In this document: in pieces, positions 47,867 to 55,472 of the stretch
How the letters are laid out: each line of letters starts with the position of its first letter
Position numbering within the stretch: position 1 is the stretch's first letter
Assembly (NCBI RefSeq): GCF_001747895.1
Contig: NZ_LNNB01000003.1
Span: forward strand, 28,060 to 92,059
Source of the DNA: Staphylococcus equorum
GTDB lineage: Bacteria > Bacillota > Bacilli > Staphylococcales > Staphylococcaceae
Length of the DNA stretch: 64,000 nt
Direction of reading: 5' to 3'
Notes under the pieces: generated by a model
What the model was told of the DNA's origin: nothing
The model's database searches: none
The model's input: only the letters and a program-made list of their open reading frames with translations
Program-made: the position numbers and the translations under genes

Positions 47867-47918
47867 AAAACACCTCCATATAAATTCATTTGGAAATGAA
47901 CTTATACGGAGGTGTTTT
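47867..47918. terminator. Intrinsic terminator of the small-protein cluster
   Basis: AAAACACCTCC-AT-AT pairs with the right arm ending GGAGGTGTTTT in a long stem with a GGAA-type loop. On the minus strand five T follow. The gap 47660-47975 contains only this and the Fur box. Confidence 0.75.
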
Positions 47919-47975
47919 ATGAAAAGTGTAGCTTATTCTGTAAAGTAAGGTGCTTTAGATGGAACACCCAAGTTA

Positions 47976-48131
47976 TTAAATTAATTTTCTCTTTTTATCG
48001 AAATCAACAGTCATACCAATCATTGCGCCTATTGCAATGCTAGGTCCGATACCAAAAGGAAAACCTAATGTATAACACATTCCAATAGATATAATTGCCA
48101 TATATGGAATCCAGCTAATAAATTTTTTCAT
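47976..48131 (-). CDS. Small membrane protein, 51 residues
   Basis: A short open frame with a strong AAAGGAG eight bases before the ATG. The product is MKKFISWIPYMAIISIGMC and continues with a glycine- and isoleucine-rich part (FPFGIGPSIAIGAMIGM) before a charged tail DFDKKRK. It has two hydrophobic segments. I do not recognise a named family. It is the last of four genes on the minus strand that all encode small membrane proteins or lipoproteins, ahead of a terminator. Confidence 0.6.
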   Translation of the reverse strand: MKKFISWIPYMAIISIGMCYTLGFPFGIGPSIAIGAMIGMTVDFDKKRKLI

Positions 48132-48221
48132 ACCTATATCTCCTTTAAAATTAAAATGACATAATTATTTCATTCGAATTCCTTTTCCTCATTTTACAAT
48201 ATTCAGCTGTTGTATATTTCT

Positions 48222-48494
48222 CTATTCGTCTTTTAATTTTTTAGATTTTTCCACCTTATCCAAAGAAGAAAAGCCTAAAATAAAAGCAATAAATCCTAGT
48301 ATAAAGCCTAAAACAATCAATCCATTCAATTCTTTATCTTTAAAGATATTAATTAATTCCAAATTACCTAAACTACTCCAAACTCTATTATGCGCAAAAT
48401 TCAAACCCGTAACATTTAAAAATATAGCAACTACAGCAATACCTATAAATACGAAAAAGCCATCTTTCAGACCACTCACAACTCTCTTTTTCAC
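48222..48494 (-). CDS. Small membrane protein, 90 residues
   Basis: The product has two membrane segments (about residues 10-30, DGFFVFIGIAVVAIFLNV, and about 55-75, LNGLIVLGFILGFIAFILGF) and a lysine-rich charged C-terminal tail. The GTG at 48494 follows AAAAGGAAG at a suitable distance; an ATG at 48554 would add 20 residues without a ribosome binding site. The function is unknown, and it lies in the same-strand cluster of small membrane genes. Confidence 0.55.
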   Translation of the reverse strand: MKKRVVSGLKDGFFVFIGIAVVAIFLNVTGLNFAHNRVWSSLGNLELINIFKDKELNGLIVLGFILGFIAFILGFSSLDKVEKSKKLKDE

Positions 48495-48595
48495 ACTTAA
48501 AACTTCCTTTTCTTTTCTGAATATAAAACGATATTGAAGTATGGACGTTAACATCAGAACACTTAACTCTTACAAATCTTATCTAAACTATATAT

Positions 48596-48757
48596 TCAAC
48601 GTTTTTCATCACGATTATTCCAAAATAAAAAGAGAATAAAAAACAACAGATAAAAAGAAAACCAAGTGTCTAAGTGATTTTGATTCATTTGTTGATATGC
48701 AAAAACAGCTAATAAAATTGTCAAAATTGTTTGGATTAAAAATAAAAACCACTTCAC
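48596..48757 (-). CDS. Small membrane protein, 53 residues
   Basis: A short frame starting with GTG at 48757, preceded by GAGGTGATATT. It has two hydrophobic segments (KWFLFLIQTILTILLAVFAY and FSFYLLFFILFLFW) split by a polar QQMNQNHLDTW loop and followed by NNRDEKR. No family is recognised. It lies between the frameshifted lipoprotein and the 90-residue membrane protein, on the same strand. Confidence 0.5.
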   Translation of the reverse strand: MKWFLFLIQTILTILLAVFAYQQMNQNHLDTWFSFYLLFFILFLFWNNRDEKR

Positions 48758-48844
48758 AATATCACCTCTATACAGACAAAATTCAACGCAATAGTAATTG
48801 CTTTATATTTTGTTCTTCGTTGTGTCAATCTAACTCAATCCTTT

Positions 48845-49440
48845 TTATTCAAAAGCCTTAGTTTGGATATCATGCTTGTTCAGAAATTGTTCTACTTCTT
48901 TTTGTTTCTTACCATTAACTTGCTTTTTATATTGAGCATTTATCTCTTTTATTTCGCCTACATTTTTTAATTTTGTTTGGTCCGTATTAGCATCATCCAT
49001 TGTTGCATCTACTTTATCGTTGATTTGATTCATTAATTCATTTACTGAAGTTACATAATCACTTACTTTTAAACTTCCTTTTTCGTATTGCTTCGGTAGC
49101 TGGTTATTTTCTATAAACTGTTTAAAATTTTTATCATTTTTATTTGTAAGCTTAGTAAGTTTATTTAATTTATCCTGGTCTTTTCATTTAATTCATCTTT
49201 ATCTCTAATTTCCGAAGTATTTTCATCTAATGCATCAAATGTGTCTAAATACTTTTTGATACTTGAACCCATTTCATCTTCACTAATCTTCTCGTCACTT
49301 TTTTGACTTGAAAAGACCTTTTTTGGAATTTCTGTTGCTTTCGCTTCTTGATCAGAACTTTTGTTTTCGGATTCTCCATTGCTGCAAGCAGCTAATAACA
49401 AGGCTAATGTTATTAATGATATGTATTTTATGATTTTCAT
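48845..49440 (-). pseudogene. NDxxF-motif lipoprotein gene with a one-base frameshift
   Basis: The first part (start 49440, GAGGAGG before the ATG) encodes a signal peptide with lipobox LLAAC and an acidic, lysine-rich region, then stops at 49165. The second part continues in the next frame and shows KNDKNFKQFIENNQLPKQYE, containing the NDxxF motif, and a C-terminal helix-rich end at 48845. Inserting one base in the four-T run at 49182-49185 (plus strand) would join both into one protein of about 198 residues. It is either a real decay or a sequencing error in a homopolymer. The family is staphylococcal cell-surface lipoproteins of unknown role. Confidence 0.75.
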
Positions 49441-49579
49441 AATAGCCTCCTCTTTACTTTAGAATACCATTTTTATAAATATTATAAATACTTTTAATTA
49501 AAATTATATTCACTTGTTTTATTAAACCCAAAATTGTTTAAACGAATAAGGCATTTTTTTATAAAGAAGTATCATTAGT

Positions 49580-49680
49580 CTGACCGACTCTTGCAGGAGA
49601 ATTACTAGTTGAAGACTACAAGCTGAGGCGGTACAAGTAGAAAATACACATAAAAAACCGCCAACAAAGTCGGAGAAAAT
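49580..49680. repeat. Dispersed intergenic repeat, copy 4
   Basis: Shows CCGACTCTTGCAGGAGAA, then TTGAAGACTACAAGCTGAGG. CCGACT (49584-49589) pairs with AGTCGG (49668-49673), and GGCGGT (49627-49632) pairs with ACCGCC (49657-49662). The gap 49441-49992 otherwise holds a hairpin at 49880 and the operator-like repeat at 49932. Confidence 0.65.
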
Positions 49681-49879
49681 GTCGATACGAGAAGACTTTA
49701 TTTCAATAAAAATATTTTAATCTACTCATAATTAAATTCGAATGAATCAATTATGTTTCTTTAAATGTTGAACTTTGATATAGTCGGATATTGAATATAA
49801 AATATCAGAATTATATTAAAAAGAAGTGATTTTTATTTCTTTGAAATATTATTTCTATTCAAAAAAATATCGGCTTTAG

Positions 49880-49908
49880 CACTTCACATTTTAATGTGGG
49901 GTGTTTTT
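49880..49908 (+). terminator. Plus-strand terminator hairpin with no assigned transcript
   Basis: CACTTCACAT pairs with ATGTGGGGTG and is followed by five T. No gene precedes it on this strand within 450 bases, so it could end a small RNA or only separate transcription units. Confidence 0.5.
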
Positions 49909-49931
49909 CTATGTTTTTAAATCAACGTTTA

Positions 49932-49961
49932 ATAATAGATGTTGTGAAGACTATCTATTAT
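49932..49961 (+). promoter_or_regulatory. Perfect 9-bp inverted repeat in front of an unrecognised gene
   Basis: ATAATAGAT (49932-49940) and ATCTATTAT (49953-49961) form a perfect inverted repeat with a 12-base spacer. It lies 32-61 bases before the start codon at 49993 and overlaps a possible promoter (TTGTGA and TATAAG). Confidence 0.5.
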
Positions 49962-49992
49962 ATAAGCAAAAATTTTATAAGGAGCGTAATGT

Positions 49993-50613
49993 ATGATTGT
50001 AAAGGATAGTATTACCAATCCGTTTAATATAATTTGTAAAAATAAATATGAAGAAACAAATGCCTTCACATACAATAGATTAATCGATTATGGAAGTTCT
50101 TATTATTATTTGAAAAATACTTCATTTGATTACATTGCAACAAGTGTGATTAGTAGATGTGATGGTGAAGAAAATGAGGAATTCGAGTCCAGGTTCAAGC
50201 ATTTTGGGGAAACCGAAAAATTTTGTATTGAAAAACTAGAAGTAACCTCTACATTTGAAAATAAAGGCGTCATGACCATCATGTTTTGTGACGTGATGCT
50301 GGCAATGTTAACTAGAGAATTATCACATCAACATCATATAGAGGTTAAATTTATAAATACATCAGATTTAATAAAAGATGGCAAAATAGTAAACGTGTAT
50401 CATAGTGTGATACCTAATTATGAATTATCAACAACTAAACCTGATAGTACAAGAATATCTTTAGAAGGCCAACGTAATAAATCAAGTATTGAATTTTATC
50501 AAGATATTTATAACATATTTCCTTTAGAAACTAGAGAAGAAGATATAGAATATTATACAAATTTAAGAGCTGAAAAAATAAAAAACTTTAATGAAAAGTT
50601 AAAAGCTATTTAG
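49993..50613 (+). CDS. Protein of unknown function, 206 residues
   Basis: A soluble-looking protein with no signal peptide or membrane span. I do not recognise the family. The segment CIEKLEVTSTFENKGVMTIMFCDVMLAML looks loosely like the acetyl-CoA loop of GNAT enzymes, but without the usual R/Q-x-x-G-x-G/A, so that is not claimed. The C-terminal 40 residues are very charged and helical. AAGGAGCG precedes the ATG. The promoter contains a perfect inverted repeat, and a terminator follows at 50674, so this is a single regulated gene. Confidence 0.7.
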   Translation: MIVKDSITNPFNIICKNKYEETNAFTYNRLIDYGSSYYYLKNTSFDYIATSVISRCDGEENEEFESRFKHFGETEKFCIEKLEVTSTFENKGVMTIMFCDVMLAMLTRELSHQHHIEVKFINTSDLIKDGKIVNVYHSVIPNYELSTTKPDSTRISLEGQRNKSSIEFYQDIYNIFPLETREEDIEYYTNLRAEKIKNFNEKLKAI

Positions 50614-50673
50614 ATAGCTAACAATAACTATCCGTATGCTTTGTTATTAAAAGTAAATTTGATAATGAAACAA

Positions 50674-50710
50674 TTAAGAGACTCCCTTTTTGAAAGGAAG
50701 TCTCTTTTAA
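50674..50710 (+). terminator. Intrinsic terminator
   Basis: AAGAGACT-C-CCTTT pairs with AAAGG-A-AGTCTCTT, followed by TT. It ends the gene at 49993. Confidence 0.7.
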
Positions 50711-50792
50711 TATATATGCTTAGACTATTAGTCATTTTAGTGAGAATAACATTCAAAATTTTGTTGTTCTTCTATTGAAAAGTATTTGTGTA

Positions 50793-50821
50793 TTGACATT
50801 TCGAATATTCTCGAATAGTAT
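50793..50821 (+). promoter_or_regulatory. arsR-type promoter with operator between -35 and -10
   Basis: TTGACA (50793-50798), 17 bases, then TAGTAT (50816-50821). The spacer is filled by the imperfect palindrome TTCGAATATTCTCGAA (50800-50815). The regulator ATG at 50829 falls where transcription should start. Confidence 0.65.
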
Positions 50822-50828
50822 GTGTGTT

Positions 50829-51140
50829 ATGAAAAATTTAGTTGAAACTTTTAAAGTATTAAGTAACTATGCCCGTGTTGATATCTTAGTTTGGCTGAAA
50901 CATCCTAGTGAACATTTTGGACATATTTATACAGGTGAATATTTAAAAGAAAAAGGAGGCGTATGTGTAGGAGATATACAAGAAAAAGCCAATATGTCCC
51001 CCTCTACTGTCTCGCATTATTTAAAAATGATGCAGCAAGTAGGGCTATTAGAATCTGAAAGACATGGTCAATGGACTTATTATAGAAGAAACGAAGAAAG
51101 TATTAATGAATTAGCCAATCTAATAAAAGAAGATCTTTAA
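50829..51140 (+). CDS. ArsR-family transcription regulator
   Basis: A 103-residue winged-helix repressor. FKVLSNYARVDILVWLK is the first helix pair, CVGDIQEKANMSPSTVSHYLKMMQQVGLLESERHG is the helix-turn-helix and wing start, and WTYYRRNEESI is the wing. The only cysteine besides any N-terminal one is in the GGVCVGD segment, so the classical CxC metal site is not present and the signal is unclear. The ATG at 50829 is chosen as start; there is no ribosome binding site, and the -10 hexamer ends eight bases before, which suggests a leaderless transcript. Two DMT-type transporter genes follow. Confidence 0.85.
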   Translation: MKNLVETFKVLSNYARVDILVWLKHPSEHFGHIYTGEYLKEKGGVCVGDIQEKANMSPSTVSHYLKMMQQVGLLESERHGQWTYYRRNEESINELANLIKEDL

Positions 51141-51152
51141 AGGTCTTTTTTT
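51131..51152 (+). terminator. Short terminator overlapping the arsR-type stop
   Basis: AGATCT-TTAA-AGGTCT followed by seven T. The stop codon lies inside it. It would separate the regulator from the transporter genes. Confidence 0.5.
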
Positions 51153-51163
51153 ATTGATTATAA

Positions 51164-51179
51164 TTCGATAATTCGCGAA
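51164..51179 (+). promoter_or_regulatory. Second ArsR-type operator, in front of the DMT pair
   Basis: TTCGATAATTCGCGAA matches the operator at 50800-50815 at 13 of 16 positions. It lies 20 bases before the first transporter start codon. Confidence 0.55.
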
Positions 51180-51199
51180 ATGAGGAAAAGAGGTAAATC

Positions 51200-51631
51200 A
51201 TGAATAAATTTATATTTTATATCCTTGCTATAGTAGCAGGTATATTTTTGAGTATCGAAGGTGCCATGTATGCAGTATTAGGTGATTCTATTGGAGAATT
51301 AGAAAGTAGTTTATACAATTTTGCCATAGGAACAATCATATTAGGCATTGCATTATTGTTTTTAGGCAAAGGCAAACTATCTTACGCAATTAAAGCACCT
51401 AAATGGCAATTAACTGGCGGCATATTAGGTGTTATTTACTTAACTGTTTTAGTCTTCATCATTCCTATGATAGGTGTTGGCCTAGCAATGGGAAGCGTTG
51501 TGGTTGGCCAAATGATTATGAGTGCATTAATAGAACATTACGGCATACTAGGCAGTGAAAAACGACCATTAAGAATTGAAAAAGTAGTGGCAATTATACT
51601 AATGATAGTTGCATTAACACTTATTTATTAG
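51200..51631 (+). CDS. Half-size DMT family transporter (YdcZ/DUF606), first of a pair
   Basis: A 143-residue membrane protein with five hydrophobic segments. The GIFLSIEGAMYAVLG start, a central KAPKWQLTGGILGVIYLTVLVF block and a C-terminal LRIEKVVAIILMIVALTLIY fit the YdcZ-type half transporters in the drug/metabolite superfamily. AGAGGTAAATC precedes the ATG. A related gene follows after 12 bp, and the two probably form a heterodimer. The substrate is not known; regulation by the ArsR-type protein upstream is suggested by the shared operator. Confidence 0.82.
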   Translation: MNKFIFYILAIVAGIFLSIEGAMYAVLGDSIGELESSLYNFAIGTIILGIALLFLGKGKLSYAIKAPKWQLTGGILGVIYLTVLVFIIPMIGVGLAMGSVVVGQMIMSALIEHYGILGSEKRPLRIEKVVAIILMIVALTLIY

Positions 51632-51643
51632 GAGGAGTATAAA

Positions 51644-52111
51644 ATGCAAGTAGCTTTAGTAGTCATAGCTTTAATAGCTGGTATCACTTTAAGTACACAA
51701 TCATCAGTAAACGGGGCTTTTAGCAAAAAAGCAGGAACGTTAGAAAGTGCATTTTTAACATTTATAACAGGTGGTATGATTTTATTCATTATTACTTTGT
51801 TTTTTGGAGAAGGTAACTTCTTAGATTTCTTTAGTGCCCCTAAATGGCAATTGAGTGCCGTTTGGTTTGGTGTTGGTTATCTATTTTTAACAATTGTAGC
51901 AATTCCCAAAATAGGCGTTATAGCAACAAATATCTCTGCTGTTATCGGACAACTAACCATGGGTATGATCATCGACCATTTTGGTTTATTTGAAGGCATG
52001 GTCATTCACTTTGATGCAAAAAGAATTATCGCATTAATTTTAATGGTTATCGCACTAAGATTGATTTATAAAGCTGATATTAAAAATAGCTTACATGAAA
52101 AGTTAACTTAA
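51644..52111 (+). CDS. Half-size DMT family transporter (YdcZ/DUF606), second of a pair
   Basis: A 155-residue membrane protein with the same plan as its neighbour: ITLSTQSSVNGAFSKK at the start, SAPKWQLSAVWFGVGYLFLTIV in the middle and AKRIIALILMVIALRLIY near the end. The shared APKWQL block shows that the two are paralogs, probably from a tandem duplication. AGGAGG precedes the ATG. Split pairs of this kind usually assemble with opposite orientation, which is inference from the family. Confidence 0.82.
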   Translation: MQVALVVIALIAGITLSTQSSVNGAFSKKAGTLESAFLTFITGGMILFIITLFFGEGNFLDFFSAPKWQLSAVWFGVGYLFLTIVAIPKIGVIATNISAVIGQLTMGMIIDHFGLFEGMVIHFDAKRIIALILMVIALRLIYKADIKNSLHEKLT

Positions 52112-52190
52112 ACTATTTTTAATATGTTCAAAATCGCAATCAGCAATATCTATCACTTAATTACGACTTATTTATATTTTTCAAACTAAA

Positions 52191-52240
52191 AAACGCCCTT
52201 CAAAGATTTCACATTTTAAGTGTCACTTTGAAGGGCGTTT
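52191..52240. terminator. Bidirectional intrinsic terminator
   Basis: AAACGCCCTTCAAAG pairs with CTTTGAAGGGCGTTT. It is shared by the DMT pair (plus) and the ABC permease gene (minus). Its type (CCCTTCAA...TTGAAGGG) resembles the terminator at 45950. Confidence 0.85.
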
Positions 52241-52265
52241 ATCATGTAAATAGAACTGTAGAGCT

Positions 52266-53441
52266 CTATTTTATAATATCAATCAATTCTTTCTTAGCTG
52301 CGGATCTGGCTGGAATCCAACCGAATACGATGCCGATTAACATAGATACACCAACTGCTGTTAAAACGGAACCTAGACTGACAACACTCTTAATGTACTC
52401 TGGCGTTAACGCATCGACGCCTGACGCTATTAAGATACCTATAATCAGGCCGATGATGCCACCAATCACACAAAGCACGACACTTTCCACTAAGAATTGT
52501 ATTTCGATATCTCGGGACTTCGCACCAAATGCGCGTCGAATCGCAATTTCCTCTGTACGTTCTGAAACAGAAATGTACATCACATTCATTACGCCAATTC
52601 CGGCAATAAACAATGAGATACCCGCGACAGCTGCCACAAAGTAAGTAATCGCATCAAAGACTTGATTGATGCCTTTCATCATTTCTTCAGTGTCATTGTA
52701 ACTATAGCTTCCGTCACTGATGCCAGAACCTTTTTTATTTAATTCATCTACGACCTTATTTGCTGTATCTTTTTTATCAGCTCCGTCTTCCAATGAAAGT
52801 TTTAATGACGGAAAATCTTGACTTAAACCACTCATATATTGATCAAATGTTTTTGAAGGCATATTCACAGCTGATGGATTCATCGCGTCATTGGCAATAC
52901 CCACGACTTCAAAACCTTGATCATCAATATATAATGTTTTACCAATGGCATCTTTATTAAAAACATCTTTGGCAATTTTATCATCAACGGTTACGACTTT
53001 CTTCCGTAATTCATTATCATCTTTATCAAAGCCTTGGCCCTTTTCAGGACTATCCATAGCTTCTTTTTTCACAATACTGATATCGCCTTTTTTCTGCGCA
53101 TTAGTCATTCTTGCAGAAAAACCTTGGTCATCCGTTTCTTTAATTTCAGCATCTGCTACGCCGTCAACTTGTTTTATAATACTCAAGTCTTGCTGGCTGA
53201 AAGGGTTCTTTTTCGCGCCTTCCATATCATTACTCATGAAATTAATATTTGCAGAATTTTTTCCAGCACCCGTATCTTCAAATTCTTCAGAAGCCGTTTT
53301 TTTAAAACCGTTTCCTAAAGACATAATTGTAATAACAGCTGCAATACCAATAATAATACCAATCATCGTAAAAATATTACGTCGCTTATTTTTTAAAATA
53401 GATTTGAATGAAATAACGATGATATTAGACAAATTCTTCAT
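52266..53441 (-). CDS. yknZ: ABC transporter permease (MacB/YknZ type)
   Basis: A 391-residue permease with one membrane span near the N-terminus (KRRNIFTMIGIIIGIAAVITIMS), a large extracytoplasmic domain of about 230 residues, and three spans in the C-terminal FtsX-like domain (with ISVSERTEEIAIRRAFGAKSRDIEIQFL in the coupling region). This is the layout of MacB-like exporters. It overlaps the ATPase gene by 4 bp. With the adaptor and ATPase it matches the YknXYZ complex, which in B. subtilis protects against the SdpC toxin. Confidence 0.88.
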   Translation of the reverse strand: MKNLSNIIVISFKSILKNKRRNIFTMIGIIIGIAAVITIMSLGNGFKKTASEEFEDTGAGKNSANINFMSNDMEGAKKNPFSQQDLSIIKQVDGVADAEIKETDDQGFSARMTNAQKKGDISIVKKEAMDSPEKGQGFDKDDNELRKKVVTVDDKIAKDVFNKDAIGKTLYIDDQGFEVVGIANDAMNPSAVNMPSKTFDQYMSGLSQDFPSLKLSLEDGADKKDTANKVVDELNKKGSGISDGSYSYNDTEEMMKGINQVFDAITYFVAAVAGISLFIAGIGVMNVMYISVSERTEEIAIRRAFGAKSRDIEIQFLVESVVLCVIGGIIGLIIGILIASGVDALTPEYIKSVVSLGSVLTAVGVSMLIGIVFGWIPARSAAKKELIDIIK

Positions 53442-54118
53442 CCAACCACCTCTTCTCGTTGAACACGACCATCAAGAATATGAATAATACGATCTGCTTG
53501 ATCTGCAACTTTGCGATCATGCGTGACTAATATCATCGTCGTATTATGTTCTTTATTCAATTTTATAAATAATTCAATAATATCTTTAGACGTTTTCGAA
53601 TCAAGTGCCCCCGTAGGCTCATCAGCAATAATAAACTTGGGTTGATTGATAATGGCACGTGCGATAGCAACACGTTGTTGTTGGCCCCCCGACAATTTGT
53701 TGGGAACTAAATTTTCTTTATCAAACAAACCTACATCATGTAATGTACGTGTTACACGTGATTTACGCGCTTGAGTGCCTAACCCTGCATAAACGAGCGG
53801 AATGCTGACATTTTCTAAAATTGTATTATTTTGAATTAATTTAAAGTTTTGAAAGACAAAGCCAACTGTTTTATTTCTTATATCTGCAAGTTGGTTATCT
53901 GAACTTTCTTGATAATTTTTACGATTAAAAAGGTAATCACCTTCATAACCACGATCAATAAATCCTAAAATGTTAATTAACGTACTTTTTCCAGAACCTG
54001 AAGGACCCATAATAGCAATGAATTCACCTTCATTGATGTTGATATTAATGTCTTTCAAAATATGGTTTTGTTCATCCCCATTTTTGAAATGTCGATTGAT
54101 ATCTACAAGTTCTATCAT
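53438..54118 (-). CDS. yknY: ABC transporter ATP-binding protein (MacB/LolD/YknY type)
   Basis: A 226-residue ATPase with Walker A GPSGSGKSTL (about residues 37-46), the Q-loop in VGFVFQNFKLI, signature LSGGQQQRVAIARA, Walker B FIIADEPTGALDSK and the switch His in ILVTHDRKVAD. It energises the MacB-type permease. It overlaps the adaptor gene by 4 bp upstream and the permease gene by 4 bp downstream. Confidence 0.92.
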   Translation of the reverse strand: MIELVDINRHFKNGDEQNHILKDINININEGEFIAIMGPSGSGKSTLINILGFIDRGYEGDYLFNRKNYQESSDNQLADIRNKTVGFVFQNFKLIQNNTILENVSIPLVYAGLGTQARKSRVTRTLHDVGLFDKENLVPNKLSGGQQQRVAIARAIINQPKFIIADEPTGALDSKTSKDIIELFIKLNKEHNTTMILVTHDRKVADQADRIIHILDGRVQREEVVG

Positions 54119-55227
54119 GATGACACCTCAACTTTATCTCCATCATTCATTGTTTTTTTAGGGTTTTTAATGAGTTTATCCCCTTTTTCCAGACCTTCTT
54201 TCACGAAATTTTCACCGTTGATTTCGTCTGTTTTAATATTTCGTTTTTTAACTTTTCCTTCCTCATTTACCACAAAAACATTATTATCTTTTGTAAGGAC
54301 TGATTTAGGCAATTTAATAGAATCTAAAGGTGCTTTCACTTCCATAGAATAACCCGCACGTACTGGGATATCTATATCGTCAATAACTACAGTATATTTG
54401 GATGATTCTGAATCATTTCCACCGCTAGGATCACCTTCAACTGGGTTCGAGGCTTGCGGCGTGTCACCTCCATCCTCACTACCCGATACAGCCGAAGCAC
54501 CACCAGCAGCCGATTCATTTAAATTTTCTTCATAACTCTTAGGTAATTCTGAAATTTTTTGTATTTTACCTTCGCCCGTTTCCCCCGTGCTTGTCACTTT
54601 CACATCTACTTTATTGCCTTCTTTGATTTTATTCAGGTCAAATTCAGAAACTGTCGTCTTAATCTGTGGTTCATTGGATACTAATTGAAGAATCTTTTCA
54701 CCATCTGTTACATTATCTTCATTTTTAATATCTACTTTTCCATCAAAATCTGCATAGACACTGTCATTGACTTGTTTATCCTGTGAATTCAGTTGTTGTT
54801 GTGCTTCACTTAATGCATTTTGATCTTGTGATAATTGCTTTTGCAAATCATTGTTGTTAGGACTTTGATTAATATTTTGATAATCTTTATTCACAGCATT
54901 TTGCGCTTCATCTACTTTATCTGCTAATTGTTCACGCTTACTATTATTAATATCGTAGTTAATTAACGGGTCTCCTTGTTTAACTGATTGACCATCATCA
55001 ACTTGTGTACTGATATATGCCCCTAATTGACTGTTGTTGTTATATGTTTTAACTGAATTGGGTGATGCTTTTCCCTCTAAATTGAGTGGACTTTCTTTCT
55101 CCACTGTATATGTATCATAACCATCTTTCTCCGCCGAACTACTGTTGGTCTGTTTCAAAACCAATGCCACGACGACTAATCCAATTATCGCGACTATCCC
55201 TATAAGCCACATCCACTTTTTCTTCAA
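54115..55227 (-). CDS. yknX: HlyD/MacA-like membrane fusion adaptor (YknX type)
   Basis: A 370-residue periplasmic-adaptor-like protein of a Gram-positive exporter. One N-terminal span (WLIGIVAIIGLVVVALVL) is followed by a barrel/lipoyl region (YISTQVDDGQSVKQGDPLINYD), a coiled-coil stretch of about 60 residues rich in Gln and Asn (about residues 90-150), and a second half with the beta-barrel. A low-complexity Gly/Ser/Asp patch around residues 240-275 interrupts the second half. It is the first gene of the operon, and its ATG follows GGAG. Its start lies opposite a divergent YknW-like gene. Confidence 0.88.
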   Translation of the reverse strand: MKKKWMWLIGIVAIIGLVVVALVLKQTNSSSAEKDGYDTYTVEKESPLNLEGKASPNSVKTYNNNSQLGAYISTQVDDGQSVKQGDPLINYDINNSKREQLADKVDEAQNAVNKDYQNINQSPNNNDLQKQLSQDQNALSEAQQQLNSQDKQVNDSVYADFDGKVDIKNEDNVTDGEKILQLVSNEPQIKTTVSEFDLNKIKEGNKVDVKVTSTGETGEGKIQKISELPKSYEENLNESAAGGASAVSGSEDGGDTPQASNPVEGDPSGGNDSESSKYTVVIDDIDIPVRAGYSMEVKAPLDSIKLPKSVLTKDNNVFVVNEEGKVKKRNIKTDEINGENFVKEGLEKGDKLIKNPKKTMNDGDKVEVSS

Positions 55228-55337
55228 TTGATAAACACTCCTTATATTTATTCACTTTACAAGACTACCATAGCCACACAATTAAAAATATATCTAATAA
55301 CATATTTTTGAATGATTATTACTATTTGAATGTCATA

Positions 55338-55373
55338 AACACTTATTATTTACTTTATATATCTTTAAGTGTT
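55338..55373. promoter_or_regulatory. Inverted repeat between yknX-like and yknW-like genes
   Basis: AACACTT (55338-55344) and AAGTGTT (55367-55373) form an inverted repeat with a 22-base spacer, flanked by the direct repeat ATAAAYACTTATTATT. The position between divergent genes suits an operator controlling both. Confidence 0.4.
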
Positions 55374-55472
55374 ATAAATACTTATTATTTTTTTAATTTC
55401 TATAAAACTATTTTAATATTTTATGTGTAGTGTTATGCTTTGGTCATTATACATACAGGAGGAAAAATTCAT

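Noticed and set aside
52945..53487. 180-codon frame on the plus strand inside the ABC permease and ATPase genes
   Set aside because: Antisense shadow of two overlapping conserved genes; hydrophobic only because the complement of charged codons reads that way.
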